From Penicillus capitatus (taxonomy: Eukaryota; Chlorophyta): 64,000 bases of DNA. The translations under genes and the position numbers were made by a program. Under the pieces are notes generated by a model. That model was given only the letters and a program-made list of their open reading frames with translations, ran no database searches and was not told the origin of the DNA. How positions within the stretch are numbered: position 1 is the stretch's first letter; every line of letters begins with the position of its first letter. The DNA lies in the NCBI GenBank assembly GCA_965649825.1, contig OZ287703.1, positions 682,001 through 746,000 of the forward strand, written 5' to 3'. This document shows positions 63,414 through 64,000 of the stretch, piece after piece.

Positions 63414-64000
63414 TCAATCCGTGGGGGGGGGTGCTAAGTGCGAGTCGAGGAGTTCAATGCTCGGGAGATTCCAACGGACAGCATTCTGTTCCACGATTGC
63501 TTCGATGGCTGCTTCAGCTTCAATGTCCGTGTCCACGTTCCCGATGACGACGGGGATCTTGTCTCTTGTGGGCGAGGTATGCGGATTGTTGACTTCAAAC
63601 GTGCTGAGGTCTTCCAGCTCCAGGTTCCATCTGGCATCCGTGCATTCCAGGGATCGGTCGAGGGCCTTTTCGAACGACTTGCGGTAGTCGTCGCGGATCT
63701 GGATAAAGAATCGGCCGCCCTGATCGGATCGGATGTCTTCGATGCATGCTTTGAGATTCTGGATCTTCAGTTTCCTTTCCAAGCTGATTCCGAGTTGTCG
63801 GAACGATGGGCGGTCGCCCTTCAGGGAAACTGGGCAGAGGTGAAAGCTGCGCTCGTCACAGCGGATCTGGGCCTTGATCTCTTGCGTGTGTCTGCGGATC
63901 GCTCTCGTCTGTTCTGTTCGCTGCCTTTGGGCGGGCGTCCGGGCCGTATCGCGGTACGATCGTGTTGCTTGCGGGGTTGGCTGCTCCTCTCGGCCTACTC
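63414..64000 (-). CDS. unassigned open frame, runs off right edge
   Basis: A minus-strand frame is open from base 64000 to a TGA at 63414. It starts with a basic helical part (QRTEQTRAIRRHTQEIKAQI), then FHLCPVSLKGDRPSFRQLGI, KIQNLKACIEDIRSDQGGRF, FIQIRDDYRKSFEKALDRSL, KIPVVIGNVDTDIEAEAAIE and LLDSHLAPPPTD. The stop lies just after a run of nine G (63421-63431 region, plus strand). The next frame down (63217-63417) continues with NRRKRDAFGQPLSDWIPSRN and LKVFVSKALHEKLF. Together they resemble the N-terminal (gag-like, RNA-binding) proteins of LINE-type elements, but this is weak. No start is inside the window. Confidence 0.45.
   Translation of the reverse strand, partial: VGREEQPTPQATRSYRDTARTPAQRQRTEQTRAIRRHTQEIKAQIRCDERSFHLCPVSLKGDRPSFRQLGISLERKLKIQNLKACIEDIRSDQGGRFFIQIRDDYRKSFEKALDRSLECTDARWNLELEDLSTFEVNNPHTSPTRDKIPVVIGNVDTDIEAEAAIEAIVEQNAVRWNLPSIELLDSHLAPPPTD

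Overview
The window is nuclear DNA from a eukaryote, most likely an alga or other protist. The housekeeping genes are broken by many very short spliceosomal introns, mostly 44-67 nt, with GT-AG and at least two GC-AG borders. Coding genes sit tens to a few hundred bases apart in the compact parts, and there are no bacterial operon signals. A plant-type cystathionine gamma-synthase with an N-terminal leader and a riboflavin synthase argue for an autotroph or the descendant of one. I could not fix the phylum from sequence alone.

Region 1 (1-10.5 kb) is a compact block on the minus strand: enolase (runs off the left edge), methylenetetrahydrofolate reductase, a RAD51B-like recombinase, a DDT-domain chromatin protein, an unassigned gene, and a rhomboid-UBA membrane protein. 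Region 2 (10.5-31.2 kb) is accessory. It holds five intronless LRR proteins sharing an N-terminal 'RRWRRDGP..LR.LN.HW' module, a small multi-pass membrane protein, and a large NACHT NTPase carrying 12.5 nearly identical 37-residue HEAT repeats. Gaps here are 0.5-2.6 kb.

Region 3 (32-42 kb) is again compact and intron-rich: a voltage-gated-type K+ channel with a cyclic-nucleotide-binding-like tail, an unrecognised beta-rich protein, a small protein, a selenium-binding protein/methanethiol oxidase, riboflavin synthase, cystathionine gamma-synthase and a DoxX-like membrane protein. Methionine and one-carbon sulfur metabolism recur in the window (MTHFR, CGS, methanethiol oxidase), but the genes are not co-linear enough to call a cluster.

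Region 4 (42-60 kb) has a sixth LRR gene and a decayed LRR fragment. It also has five paralogous secreted Ala/Cys-rich proteins sharing exon layout and a TATA box. A sirtuin and a WDR55-like WD40 protein lie between paralogs four and five. A damaged 2-hydroxyacid dehydrogenase follows.

Region 5 (61-64 kb) is gene-poor and ends in an open frame that leaves the window. The most interesting material is the NACHT-HEAT protein, whose repeat-to-repeat variation falls on one helix face, and the five-member secreted family, which I match to no family I know.
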